64,000 nucleotides of DNA. Source: Halobacteriovorax sp. DA5. GTDB taxonomy: Bacteria; Bdellovibrionota; Bacteriovoracia; Bacteriovoracales; Bacteriovoracaceae. Positions 1 to 8,767 of the stretch are shown here, piece after piece (within the stretch, counting starts at the first letter, position 1; each line of letters starts with the position of its first letter). The DNA lies in the NCBI RefSeq assembly GCF_002903145.1, contig NZ_PPDJ01000002.1, positions 186,001 through 250,000 of the forward strand. The letters are read 5' to 3'. Under the pieces are notes generated by a model. It searched no databases, was not told the DNA's origin, and was given only the letters and a program-made list of their open reading frames with translations. The position numbers were made by a program, and so were the translations under genes.

Positions 1-1
1 T

Positions 2-1663
2 TTTCCAAATATTGGGATCAATACAAGTTACACGCATGTAAGGCCAGTTCAAGACCTAAGAGTCGCCGTAAAGACTCCATATAAGAATATGCTAGTAGGT
101 AAGACACTTCGTAATATTGAAGAAAAGCTTAAGCAGTCAATCAATATCTCAGACCTTGATAATGAAACGAGAAGAGAGGATCTTCACGCAATTTATAATG
201 AAGTTTCTCAGCAATTTGGTGTTGGTGAGTCCATTATTATTTCGACTTCAGTTGTACCTGATGTAACTCTTTCTCTAAATGCTCCTTTATTCGGCGTTGC
301 AAACGGTTATGGTTCAATCAGTACAAAATATAAGGAACTTTCGAGAATTCATATTACAAGAAAGTCAAAGTACAAGTTTCAAGTCTACTATGATGAGGCC
401 AATGTTAGTGAGGTTAGGGCACGTGGTGGCCTTTCATATTTAATTCCAATTATTATGAGTGAAGCGGCCGCAATTAAGTCAAAGCTTGATTTAAAGTTTT
501 ATGAAATCAATATGGACCCTGAACAAGAAGATTTAGAATTTTCTAAAAATGCGGTTAAGTTCCTTTCTATTCTAAGAGATCGTTCTAATGAAGCAATGGG
601 GCCAGAAGATATTCAATTGTATAATCATTCAAAGGATTCTACTTTTAACCTAAATCTACTTTTCTTTGTTTCACGTACTTTAAAGTCTATTACAGAGCTT
701 TTTGTGAAAATTAAGGATCAAGTCAATATTAAGTTAATATCATCGACTTATGGTGAAATGGATGGGATCGCTGCTGGAAAATTCTTAAAGAATATTGCCT
801 CTTATCATCTAAAGAAATTTATTAATAATTTAGAAGTAAGCTTTGATAAGAGCTATATCCCTATGATTGAAGAGGCCAAGCACTACTATCAGAACCCAGG
901 TAAAGAGCTTTTTGGGGCCGCAACGACTTATGAAACTAAGTTTGAATCTAAATTAAGTGATATAAATGCCAAGGCAAGCTTTGATAACATGAATGAGCTT
1001 TATCTTCACTATCGTAAAACTCATGAGAAAGCGATCATGAAGGAGAAGACAATTAAGAAGTATCTTAAAAAAGAGAATGAAGCTTTCAATCTTGATTTCT
1101 ATACGCCTTCAGATGCGAATGATGCTGGTGATATGCACTTTGTTCGTCTTGAGAGTAAAATTCACTTCTTTGATAAGTCAGTTAAAAAAATTCTCTCAAT
1201 TACATCAAGAGATTTAGATAAGATTTCCGAAAAAATGAAAGTAAGAAATTGTTTTAGAGGTGGAAATCGAGACAATGATAACTCCGGGCGAACGATATCT
1301 GAACAGCTACGTTGTGGCGACCTTGATCCTATTAAGAGTAAGCTATATTGGTGTAATAAGTATTTAAATAAGGCAAAGACTGAAAAAGGTCTTAAGTGTC
1401 TAGCTCATGTTGGTCACTATTTTGCTAAATACGTTGATGCAAGAACTTTACTCGAATTTTTCGGTGAAGATAATATGTATATTGAATCTCAACTTTCTGG
1501 CTACCGTGTTGGAAGTGAGCTAATGACTAAGCCTATTGTTGGAAATTCATATGGGAAGATTAATTCTCGAAATTTTGGTGGGCCAATTAATAAATTAGTT
1601 ACTGTCCTTGGAATGATTAAGGCCGAAGTTTTAGGTCTTTGGTATAGGGAGACACTAAAATGA
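2..1663 (+). CDS. Unknown protein, 5' end cut by the window edge
   Basis: The reading frame is open from base 2, so the gene begins before the window. The first ATG, at 89, is internal: about 29 in-frame codons precede it. At least 553 residues are visible. I recognise no domain. The protein is mostly helical and charged, with no clear membrane segment in the visible part. Four cysteines cluster near the C-terminus in the contexts RNCFRGG, LRCGDLD, YWCNKY and LKCLAHVGHYF, which could be disulfide or metal ligands. Its TGA stop overlaps the ATG of the secreted subtilase (ATGA), so the two are translationally coupled and probably act together. The function is unknown. Confidence 0.8.
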   Translation, partial: FPNIGINTSYTHVRPVQDLRVAVKTPYKNMLVGKTLRNIEEKLKQSINISDLDNETRREDLHAIYNEVSQQFGVGESIIISTSVVPDVTLSLNAPLFGVANGYGSISTKYKELSRIHITRKSKYKFQVYYDEANVSEVRARGGLSYLIPIIMSEAAAIKSKLDLKFYEINMDPEQEDLEFSKNAVKFLSILRDRSNEAMGPEDIQLYNHSKDSTFNLNLLFFVSRTLKSITELFVKIKDQVNIKLISSTYGEMDGIAAGKFLKNIASYHLKKFINNLEVSFDKSYIPMIEEAKHYYQNPGKELFGAATTYETKFESKLSDINAKASFDNMNELYLHYRKTHEKAIMKEKTIKKYLKKENEAFNLDFYTPSDANDAGDMHFVRLESKIHFFDKSVKKILSITSRDLDKISEKMKVRNCFRGGNRDNDNSGRTISEQLRCGDLDPIKSKLYWCNKYLNKAKTEKGLKCLAHVGHYFAKYVDARTLLEFFGEDNMYIESQLSGYRVGSELMTKPIVGNSYGKINSRNFGGPINKLVTVLGMIKAEVLGLWYRETLK

Positions 1664-4497
1664 TAATAAGAAATATAATGCTCCTTTTTATCATGTTATA
1701 TGCTCTATCTAGTCAGAAGGCTTTTGCAGTAGATCTTTCTGGGAGACAGTGGAATATCAAAAATACTGGTCAGTCTTATATTAGGAAAATCTCTGAGCTT
1801 GGATTTGAAAATATAGAGGGTATAAAAGGTGTTGATGTAAATTACTTTACAGAGAAGCAATTAGCTTCATTTGGTTCTAAGAAAATTATCGTAGCGGTTA
1901 TAGATACTGGTGTAGACGTTGATCATCCTGAGCTAAAAGACAATATTTGGAATTATCCAGGCTGTATCGGTAAGAGTGAGGAAGAGAAAAAGGCACTACC
2001 ATGTCGTGGCTATAATGTTCTTGATGGAAATGGAAATGTTTCAGATGATATTGGACACGGTACTTTTGTGGCCGGGCTATTGGCCGCTAAAAAAGATGGG
2101 CTCGGCGTTGACGGACTCCTTCCTGAAAATATTGAAATTATGCCAATTAAAGCGATTACTAATTTTAGAGGCTTTACGCATGAGGGAAGTGTTGTTTCTA
2201 GCTATATTGCAAAGGCCATTGCTTTTGCCGTTAATAATGGTGCACAAGTTCTCAATCTATCACTTGGTATTCCTAAAGTCATTGAAACTCCACAGATCGT
2301 AAGTGCCATTGAATATGCACTTAAGAAAAACGTTATTATTGTAGCTTCAGCAGGAAATAATAATAAGAGAAGAAATATATTTCCATGTAATTATAATGGT
2401 GTAGTTTGTGTTGGAGGTTATGATATTCAGGGACAAAAAGTATCCTCGTCAAATTATGGACAAACTGTAGATATATTTGCCCCTGGAGAGAAGCTCGTTG
2501 GGACGATTCCATCTAGTATGGAGTCGACTGTACTACGTGTCGGAAATTATGATATTAAAACTGGTACATCATTTTCTATTGCTCATGTCACGGCCCTGGC
2601 TGCAGCAGCAAAGCTTAAAGAAGTTAAGACTAATAGTTATGAGTTTCTTGCAAGGCTTAATGCAACTTCAAGAACTCTAGAGGCATCAGAATTAAATTCT
2701 CCTGATTATCAACGTTTTCATAATTCATTTAATGAGATTTCTAATACTCTTCTTTCTCCTTTATTTCTAACAAAGAATATCGATAGTATTTCAGTTTCAT
2801 TTGATAAGAATAAAAGGCCGTTCGCTAAAATGAGTTTTGATATTCATTCAAATCAGATTTTAGAAAATGTGGATATTTGTTTGTCCTCAATTGTTTTTGA
2901 TCCCACAAGAAGTTGTAAAAAGAATAACTTAAATAAGGGCCTTAATCGAATTGAGTTAAGTTCTTATTTAAGTGGCCTAGATATTGAGAGCTGGCAAAAT
3001 CTTCATTTGGAGCTCATTCATGATGGAGTATCTCTTTCTTCAAAATCTTTTGAAGCTCAATTCTTCATTCCACTACCTATTGTTGAAAGTAAGAAGATTT
3101 CTAAAATTGCAGCAGGTGCTCTTTTAAGAATCGCTCCAAATATTAAGAGTTCCCAACTTCAAAAAGTTATCGAGTTCAATGCTAGCAAGAGTGAACAGGA
3201 TTATTTTGTTTTAAATAGTCGCTCATTAAAAAGCATATTCTACCTATCTGAAGAGAATAAATCATTTGAGCCTTTTCAAATCAATTTCTCGCAAGACATA
3301 AAAGTTATTAGTGTCATGAAAGTCGATATGAATGTTGATGGTAAATTAGATATTCTAGTTTATGGAACTTCTGCTAATAATAGAGAGTATATTCTTGAGT
3401 CATTTGACTCAAGAGGTAGGCCGTTATTTGGCAAATATTCAAGCTGGAGCTTAAATGCGACTCAATTTGGTGGTCTTGATTTTAATCGTGGTAGGCCATA
3501 TTTCAATTTTATCAAGGCCCAAACTAAAGAGTTGGGAACAGTCTTGGTTCCGCTTGTTAGTAAGGTATTTGAATTACCGCAAATTGATAATAATGCAGAT
3601 CCAATTGATTTTATGAATAATATCCAAAAGAAAAGGCCATATTACCTTCTACCTTCTCTTGAAGAGGAAAAATTGAAGTTGCAGATTCGAACTCTAGAAT
3701 CATATAAATTTGATTCTAAATTAAGAAAGATGCTTGATCTTCCATTCTTCAAAAAACTACAATTCGTATCTTATCTTGAACAAGATAAATCCTCTCAAAA
3801 TAGTGGGCGAGTTAGGCTTGTTTACGCCGTTGGAGAAGTTACATTTAATGAATATTATGAAATCGTATTTGATGATATCGACTCTTTTACAATTGATAAA
3901 AAGGGAAGATCTCTCCAGATTCATCAATCTAATATTGCTACAATAAGATCGACGGCAAATGGTGATTTTATTGATGAGTATCTTATTACACGCCAGCAGG
4001 AGTTGAATAAACTCTCATTTAAGCTCTCTGATGGAGGAAGAACTCTTCGTTTCCAAAGTGACTGGAATGATCCTTTAGCTTCAATTCTGGCCGTCTATAA
4101 AGAAGATGAAGCCTACTCTGTTTACATTGAAGGTCGTTATCATATTCATTTAGTTGTTACTGATGGTAAAAAAATTATTAGAACTTCGAAAACGGCCATT
4201 AACCGTGAATCAAGTTTTCCGGGTGGGAATTTTTCTCAGCTCTTTCAAATGGGCCAAATCAGTCCGTCTCAAGGTGCTATCTATACTGATATGCAAAGAC
4301 TTTTCGGTGATAATATTCGTTTGATTACAAGTGAAGATCAGAGTTTAAGTAAGATGCTAAAATATAATTATGCAGTACCTTCTCAATGTGCACTGATAGG
4401 GCATACACAAGTTGAAAAATATATGCAAATAAGGCTTCATTGCCTTGGCCCTGATAATTTGTCATCTGTACTCATTTCAAATGGTGCAATTAATTAG
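1660..4497 (+). CDS. Secreted subtilisin-like serine protease (S8) with long C-terminal extension
   Basis: The product is a 945-residue endopeptidase of the subtilase family. An N-terminal signal peptide ends near AFA (residues 21-23), so it is exported. The catalytic triad is intact: D82 in VIDTG, H133 in GHGTFVAG and S304 in TGTSFSIAH, with the oxyanion Asn at N233 in SAGNNN. After the protease domain (about residues 70-330) come some 600 residues without a recognised domain. This part includes a Ca-loop-like stretch D556-D564 (DMNVDGKLD), as in FG-GAP/VCBS proteins. The start overlaps the stop of the preceding gene. The 3' end overlaps the convergent regulator by 8 bases. Protein degradation outside the cytoplasm is the likely role; the substrate is unknown. 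Confidence 0.93.
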   Translation: MIIRNIMLLFIMLYALSSQKAFAVDLSGRQWNIKNTGQSYIRKISELGFENIEGIKGVDVNYFTEKQLASFGSKKIIVAVIDTGVDVDHPELKDNIWNYPGCIGKSEEEKKALPCRGYNVLDGNGNVSDDIGHGTFVAGLLAAKKDGLGVDGLLPENIEIMPIKAITNFRGFTHEGSVVSSYIAKAIAFAVNNGAQVLNLSLGIPKVIETPQIVSAIEYALKKNVIIVASAGNNNKRRNIFPCNYNGVVCVGGYDIQGQKVSSSNYGQTVDIFAPGEKLVGTIPSSMESTVLRVGNYDIKTGTSFSIAHVTALAAAAKLKEVKTNSYEFLARLNATSRTLEASELNSPDYQRFHNSFNEISNTLLSPLFLTKNIDSISVSFDKNKRPFAKMSFDIHSNQILENVDICLSSIVFDPTRSCKKNNLNKGLNRIELSSYLSGLDIESWQNLHLELIHDGVSLSSKSFEAQFFIPLPIVESKKISKIAAGALLRIAPNIKSSQLQKVIEFNASKSEQDYFVLNSRSLKSIFYLSEENKSFEPFQINFSQDIKVISVMKVDMNVDGKLDILVYGTSANNREYILESFDSRGRPLFGKYSSWSLNATQFGGLDFNRGRPYFNFIKAQTKELGTVLVPLVSKVFELPQIDNNADPIDFMNNIQKKRPYYLLPSLEEEKLKLQIRTLESYKFDSKLRKMLDLPFFKKLQFVSYLEQDKSSQNSGRVRLVYAVGEVTFNEYYEIVFDDIDSFTIDKKGRSLQIHQSNIATIRSTANGDFIDEYLITRQQELNKLSFKLSDGGRTLRFQSDWNDPLASILAVYKEDEAYSVYIEGRYHIHLVVTDGKKIIRTSKTAINRESSFPGGNFSQLFQMGQISPSQGAIYTDMQRLFGDNIRLITSEDQSLSKMLKYNYAVPSQCALIGHTQVEKYMQIRLHCLGPDNLSSVLISNGAIN

Positions 4498-5296
4498 TGA
4501 AAGGAAAGAAGAGTGTCGATAATGTAAAGATTTGATGCTCTTCACTGTTGCCATTTTCGCAGTCAAACTCTTCTGTAAATTCATCGATAAACTGCATGAT
4601 CTTTTTCTTAGCATTTGAAAGCTCAGACTTTTTCACATTGATTAGAAAGTGTTCTAAGACCCTTTGTTCCTTTGGAAGGTAATAGCTGTCACTTGATAGT
4701 TCACAAATCTCTTTATGAAGAGGTAAGAACTGTGACATATCAAGTTTGTATTGTGGGGTATAATCTTTGTTCAGATAAATTTTAGAATTTTCTATATTGA
4801 TGATTTTTGCACTCTTCATTTGTTTGATGATTTGTGCGTAATCTTCATGACCTTTATAGATTAATTTTTTAGAATTAAGATCTTTAATCGTATTAAAATC
4901 ACTCCATTTAAGCATTTCTCTTAAAAGGGCCATTTCCCATTTAAATTCAACCTGTCGATCAGATCTTGTTACATCAGAAGTACGTTTTTCTACTATGGCC
5001 TTAAAGGTTTCTTCATCTCCTTTAGAATTCTTTTTAGCATCAACTAAGGTTTGAAAGAATTCGGCCTCTTTCTTATTGAGTTCAAGATTCTTAATGAGCA
5101 TGGCCGTTATTTGTGGCCCTGGATGCCTTTGGCCTTTTATAATCATGGTTAGGCCTGAGACACTTGATATTCCAAGCTCCTTGGCCCAACGGCCAAATGT
5201 ATACTTTTTATCGACTGCTTTACGACTTAGATAGATATCTTCTAAGTATTGACGATAATCAATATAGCTAAATAGGTCTATACCCCTAATTTCCAT
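4490..5296 (-). CDS. TIGR02147 family protein (HTH-like regulator)
   Basis: The 268-residue protein has the hallmark start of the TIGR02147/DUF4423 family. FSYIDYRQYLEDIY (about residues 9-22) is followed by an HTH-like stretch with FGRWAKELGISSVSGLTMIIKG (split here as FGRWAKELG and ISSVSGLTMIIKG). The family is common in Bdellovibrio and Fibrobacter relatives. It is thought to act as DNA-binding regulators, although no target is known here. There is no signal peptide, so it is cytoplasmic. The C-terminal half is helical and charged. No Shine-Dalgarno sequence precedes the ATG, and the family alignment does not favour a later start. It converges on the subtilase gene with an 8-base overlap. 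Confidence 0.75.
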   Translation of the reverse strand: MEIRGIDLFSYIDYRQYLEDIYLSRKAVDKKYTFGRWAKELGISSVSGLTMIIKGQRHPGPQITAMLIKNLELNKKEAEFFQTLVDAKKNSKGDEETFKAIVEKRTSDVTRSDRQVEFKWEMALLREMLKWSDFNTIKDLNSKKLIYKGHEDYAQIIKQMKSAKIINIENSKIYLNKDYTPQYKLDMSQFLPLHKEICELSSDSYYLPKEQRVLEHFLINVKKSELSNAKKKIMQFIDEFTEEFDCENGNSEEHQIFTLSTLFFPFTN

Positions 5297-5359
5297 GGTT
5301 TACGTATCGACATCTCTTAGAAAACATTTAGTAAGTACCTAAATATATTACACACATAC

Positions 5360-5388
5360 TTGATGAAAATGCTTGAGTATAGGATAAA
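5360..5388 (+). promoter_or_regulatory. Possible sigma-70-type promoter
   Basis: TTGATG (5360-5365) and GATAAA (5383-5388) are separated by 17 bases. They lie about 27 bases before the start of the small secreted protein, which has a Shine-Dalgarno AAGGGA. The match is moderate in AT-rich DNA. Confidence 0.35.
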
Positions 5389-5415
5389 TATCCCCATCAT
5401 ACATAAGGGACTGAA

Positions 5416-5877
5416 ATGCTAAAATCAATTTTACTATCTATTCTTATCTCATTTAATACTTTCGCACTTATTTCAAGTGAGAACCCTTTCACGTACAAAG
5501 GAAATCAAATTGATATTGATTTTAAAACTGGATGGGGTGCTAAGACTGGTTGGGGTGCTGATGAAATTGAAGATATTGTAATCGATGTAATCAAAAGAGA
5601 TTACAAGAAAGTATGTTTAGATGGACAGAAGTCAGCTTTATCGATTGCTGAAGATGAGCTGAAATTTAATATTTACTCTCTTAATAACTTCGATCAAGAA
5701 AGTCCTAGTGATAGTACAATTTATCTTTCTGTTTTTGTTTCAATGAAAAGTCGTTATATGTTCTCAGGTGTATTTGACAATTATCTTGTTAAAGTAGATT
5801 ACGATGAGAATCTTGATCAGATTTTTATTAGTTATAGAAATGAAAACGGCGAAAATAATTCAATTAAATGCTTCTAG
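5416..5877 (+). CDS. Small secreted protein of unknown function
   Basis: The 153-residue protein has a signal peptide (a hydrophobic run over residues 4-17, then FALISS), so the mature part should be periplasmic or secreted. A tandem duplication KTGWGA-KTGWGA lies near residue 40, followed by an acidic stretch DEIEDIVID. Two cysteines occur, one in KKVCLDGQ and one in the C-terminal IKCF. No family is recognised. The gene has its own possible promoter and an AAGGGA ribosome binding site. It converges on the beta-barrel gene, and a hairpin spans both stop codons. Confidence 0.75.
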   Translation: MLKSILLSILISFNTFALISSENPFTYKGNQIDIDFKTGWGAKTGWGADEIEDIVIDVIKRDYKKVCLDGQKSALSIAEDELKFNIYSLNNFDQESPSDSTIYLSVFVSMKSRYMFSGVFDNYLVKVDYDENLDQIFISYRNENGENNSIKCF

Positions 5878-5891
5878 CTCTTTGAGCTAGA
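5873..5891. terminator. Hairpin carrying both stop codons of convergent genes
   Basis: A perfect 8-base stem TCTAGCTC / GAGCTAGA with a TTT loop holds the TAG of the upstream plus-strand gene (5875-5877) in one arm and the TAG of the minus-strand gene (5887-5889) in the other. Neither side has a T-run, so it is at best a weak bidirectional terminator or a 3'-end stabiliser. Confidence 0.5.
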
Positions 5892-6732
5892 GGCGAAAGC
5901 TTATTCCAGCACCGATTGTCACACCACCTACAGATGAAACAGTCTCTGTGACAAGAGTATCCATTGAACTAGTATATAAAGTCGATATCCCGGCCTGTCC
6001 GTAGAAGCCAATTCTTGAGTACGGAGCAATCCTTATACGGCCACCAATATTATAACCATAGGCCATACCTGTTGCTTTTTCACCGAAGTTCTCTTGTTCA
6101 AAATCACCGGTTAAGATTGCACCAAAGTAGCCTTCTGCTACAAAGCTATTTCGATTAATGAAGCGATATTGGTACTGTAGTTCACCGAGAATGCTGTTGA
6201 TTGAGCTATAAGTTGCGGAGGCGAAAAGATAGCCAAGAGAAATTTTAAAGCCATGGCGATGTTTTGGGTCTCTGTATTCAATCGCAAGATTTATACGATT
6301 AAAAGCAGGTGAAGTCTCGTTGGCATATTGTGCTTGAAAGCTATCCCAGTCAGTTCCAACTTCAAGTCTAGAATAGTCTAGCGAGAAGAAGCTATTTTCT
6401 CTTAATCTTTGAGCATCATTAGTGAAAATCGTTTTTACATCGTGGTCCGTTAATTCTGGAACGTGCTCGAGTTTAGTGCCATCTATTGAGTAACTAATAT
6501 CATTAGTTCTCACATATGCAATCTTTCCTGATACAACTAGTGGTACAATCGTGCCTTGTTTTAAGTCATTGTCACCAACTTTGATTTTACGGCCACTTCG
6601 AATGTAGCCAATTGGTGCCGATAAATTTACATCAGCATAAACAATTGTTTGGCGTGATTTTGTCACAGCAAAACGATAGGCGAGAGAACTTAATTGAGTA
6701 AGAGAAAAAATTAACACTAAAAGTTTTTTCAT
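5887..6732 (-). CDS. Outer-membrane beta-barrel protein with N-terminal SH3-like domain
   Basis: The 281-residue protein has a signal peptide (MKKLLVLIFSLTQLSSLAY). An SH3-like segment follows at about residues 22-85 (IVYADVNLSAPIGYIRSGRK ... GKIAYVRTND). The C-terminal half has alternating aromatic and hydrophobic beta-strands typical of small outer-membrane barrels, and ends in GAGISFRL, close to the terminal aromatic signature used by the BAM machinery. The role is unknown; an envelope or peptidoglycan-linked function would fit the SH3-like part. There is no Shine-Dalgarno. A TATAAT box ends 6 bases before the ATG, so the mRNA may be leaderless. Confidence 0.7.
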   Translation of the reverse strand: MKKLLVLIFSLTQLSSLAYRFAVTKSRQTIVYADVNLSAPIGYIRSGRKIKVGDNDLKQGTIVPLVVSGKIAYVRTNDISYSIDGTKLEHVPELTDHDVKTIFTNDAQRLRENSFFSLDYSRLEVGTDWDSFQAQYANETSPAFNRINLAIEYRDPKHRHGFKISLGYLFASATYSSINSILGELQYQYRFINRNSFVAEGYFGAILTGDFEQENFGEKATGMAYGYNIGGRIRIAPYSRIGFYGQAGISTLYTSSMDTLVTETVSSVGGVTIGAGISFRL

Positions 6733-6738
6733 ATATCT

Positions 6739-6768
6739 ATTATAATCAAAATAGAATTTTTGACTACA
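6739..6768 (-). promoter_or_regulatory. Promoter predicting a leaderless mRNA
   Basis: On the minus strand, TATAAT (6739-6744) ends exactly 6 bases before the ATG at 6732. This puts the expected transcription start on the A of the start codon. A weak -35 (TAGTCA/GTAGTC) lies 16-17 bases upstream. No Shine-Dalgarno is present, which agrees with leaderless translation. Confidence 0.5.
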
Positions 6769-6785
6769 TTAGTTTAGGATTATTT

Positions 6786-8084
6786 ATGAGATTTCCAGGT
6801 AAGAGAAGATCAAAGCATTATTTCCCAGTAAGTGCTAAAGGTCGACTTTCTTTTGAAACAGATTTTAACCGCAAAGAAAATGTTTATATTGTTGGTATCG
6901 ATCAACTGCTTGTTGATATCGAAGTCGACGCTTCATTTGAGCTTCTAGAAGAATTTAAGCTTAAGGCCGGAGAGTCTTATGTTCTATCAGATAAGGACGT
7001 GGAAGACTTGTATCAGCGCTCTTACGAAGAGGGAAGAATACTTGGCCAGTATGCTGGTGGAGCCGTTGGTAATACATTACATAATTACTCGGTATTGTCG
7101 GACGACCAATCTTTTGCTCTTGGAACAATTTGTGAAACGATTAAAGTAGGTGACTACGCCTTTAAATATATTTGTAGCACTTCTTCAAAAGTAGACTTTA
7201 GCTATCTTCAGCCATGTGCTGGTAAGATGGCGAGGGCAATGTGTCTTATTACTCCAGATAAGGAGCGAACTTTTGCAATTGGTAAGGGGATTATGAATCA
7301 ACTTACTGAAGAGTTTATTCCTGATGATCTTATTAAAAATTCTAGTGCATTACTTGTGACGGCCTTCTTATTAAGAGATCGCAATGCGCCTCTATTCAAG
7401 GCCACTCTTAAGGCCGTAAATATTGCTAAGGAAAATAATGTACCTGTCGTTTTTGCTCTTGGAACAAGCTCTCTTATTGAAAGTGATACACACTTTTTCA
7501 AAGAATTCATTAGAGAGAATGTAAATGTTCTAGCGATGAACCGTGATGAGGCCCAGGCCCTTCTTGATATTGATGATCCACTTCTAATAGGAGAATCTAT
7601 TTTAGATTATACTGATCTTGCTCTAATCACAGATGGGGAAAGAGGGCTTTATATTGCCTCTTGGGCCTGTCAGACAAGGGCCCGTGAAACAAAAGATAAG
7701 CTACATTCTAAGTCGATTGAAAATTATAACCAATTCGAATATTCACGTTCTCAGTTAAAAGTTGATTGCCAAGAGCCTATGAAAATTTACTCTCATATTA
7801 ATCCTTTTATGGGAGGGCCTGAGAATATTGAAAATACTAATGGTGCAGGGGATGCTGCTTTATCGGCCATTCTTCACGATATTGCGGCCAATGTTTATCA
7901 CCAAAAGCTGCTTCCTCATTCAATTAAGCATGACGGGAAATACCTAACTTATTCTTCGATTCACCAACTTTGTAAGTATGCTAACCGAACAAGTTATGAA
8001 GTTTTGAAACAGAAGTCTCCTAGACTTTCTCATAACCTACCTGTTAAGGAACAAAGTCTAGAAGAGAGCTACTGGGATATGTAA
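6786..8084 (+). CDS. gsk: Inosine-guanosine kinase (PfkB family)
   Basis: This enzyme phosphorylates inosine and guanosine to IMP and GMP in purine salvage, in the cytoplasm. The 432-residue protein closely follows E. coli Gsk (434 residues) from end to end. It begins MRFPGKRRSKHYFPV, has AGGAVGNTLHNYSVL at about residues 90-104, and carries the PfkB signature NTNGAGDAA with catalytic base D356. It ends LEESYWDM. The start has an AGGA ribosome site. It is divergent from the beta-barrel gene and convergent with pyrF, so it sits beside the pyrimidine operon without being part of it. Confidence 0.95.
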   Translation: MRFPGKRRSKHYFPVSAKGRLSFETDFNRKENVYIVGIDQLLVDIEVDASFELLEEFKLKAGESYVLSDKDVEDLYQRSYEEGRILGQYAGGAVGNTLHNYSVLSDDQSFALGTICETIKVGDYAFKYICSTSSKVDFSYLQPCAGKMARAMCLITPDKERTFAIGKGIMNQLTEEFIPDDLIKNSSALLVTAFLLRDRNAPLFKATLKAVNIAKENNVPVVFALGTSSLIESDTHFFKEFIRENVNVLAMNRDEAQALLDIDDPLLIGESILDYTDLALITDGERGLYIASWACQTRARETKDKLHSKSIENYNQFEYSRSQLKVDCQEPMKIYSHINPFMGGPENIENTNGAGDAALSAILHDIAANVYHQKLLPHSIKHDGKYLTYSSIHQLCKYANRTSYEVLKQKSPRLSHNLPVKEQSLEESYWDM

Positions 8085-8092
8085 GAAAATTT

Positions 8093-8767
8093 TCAAGGAA
8101 AGAGGTTTTCTTGTAAAACCTCTGGATTCTTTGTAATCGGTCTGCCAACCACAAGATAGTTAGCACCCGCCTTTATGGCCGCTTCTGGTGTCATGACTCT
8201 AACCTGATCGTCATGGTCTCCATCAAGTCTAATTCCCGGACATACTTTAGAAAAGTTGAGATTACTTTCATTTTCAAAGAAATTAACAATATCAAGATCA
8301 AGACCTGAGCATACAATCCCTCTAACACTTGAGGCCTTAACTTCCTGGAGTAAGTTTATAAGCGCATCTTTATGACTTCTTCCCCAGATATTTTGAATAT
8401 CATCTTGATCGTGAGAGGTTAGGATTGTTACCGCCAAAATCTCACAACCTGGAATTACTTTTGAAATACTTTCTTGAGCAAGACTTAGCATCGCGGCGCC
8501 TCCCGTTGCATGAACAGTGAGAAAGCGAATATCTAATCCCTCAAGAGCATTGCATGCTTTAGCAACAGTTGTTGGAATGTCATGTAGCTTTAGATCAAGA
8601 AATATTTGTACTTTAAATTTTTCCTTTATTTCCTTAACTAGCTCTCGTCCGTAGCGGAGAAATAACTCAAGGCCAATTTTGACATTTTTTATTTGTGGAT
8701 ACTGAGACAAGAGATCTAAGACCTCTTGTCTATTCATTCCATCAAGGGCAACAAAGGTTTTATTCAT
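8093..8767 (-). CDS. pyrF: Orotidine 5'-phosphate decarboxylase
   Basis: PyrF converts OMP to UMP, the last step of pyrimidine synthesis. The 224-residue protein has K30 in VKIG and the catalytic tetrad motif FLDLKLHDIP with D58, K60 and D63. The phosphate-binding end is GANYLVVGRPIT. Length matches the short bacterial PyrF family. The start overlaps the stop of carAB by 8 bases, so it is the last gene of a tightly coupled pyrB-carAB-pyrF operon. Confidence 0.96.
   Translation of the reverse strand: MNKTFVALDGMNRQEVLDLLSQYPQIKNVKIGLELFLRYGRELVKEIKEKFKVQIFLDLKLHDIPTTVAKACNALEGLDIRFLTVHATGGAAMLSLAQESISKVIPGCEILAVTILTSHDQDDIQNIWGRSHKDALINLLQEVKASSVRGIVCSGLDLDIVNFFENESNLNFSKVCPGIRLDGDHDDQVRVMTPEAAIKAGANYLVVGRPITKNPEVLQENLFP

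Noticed and set aside
5296..5330. Leaderless promoter for the TIGR02147 regulator
   Set aside because: There is no convincing -10 or -35 at the required distance, although the ribosome site is also missing.
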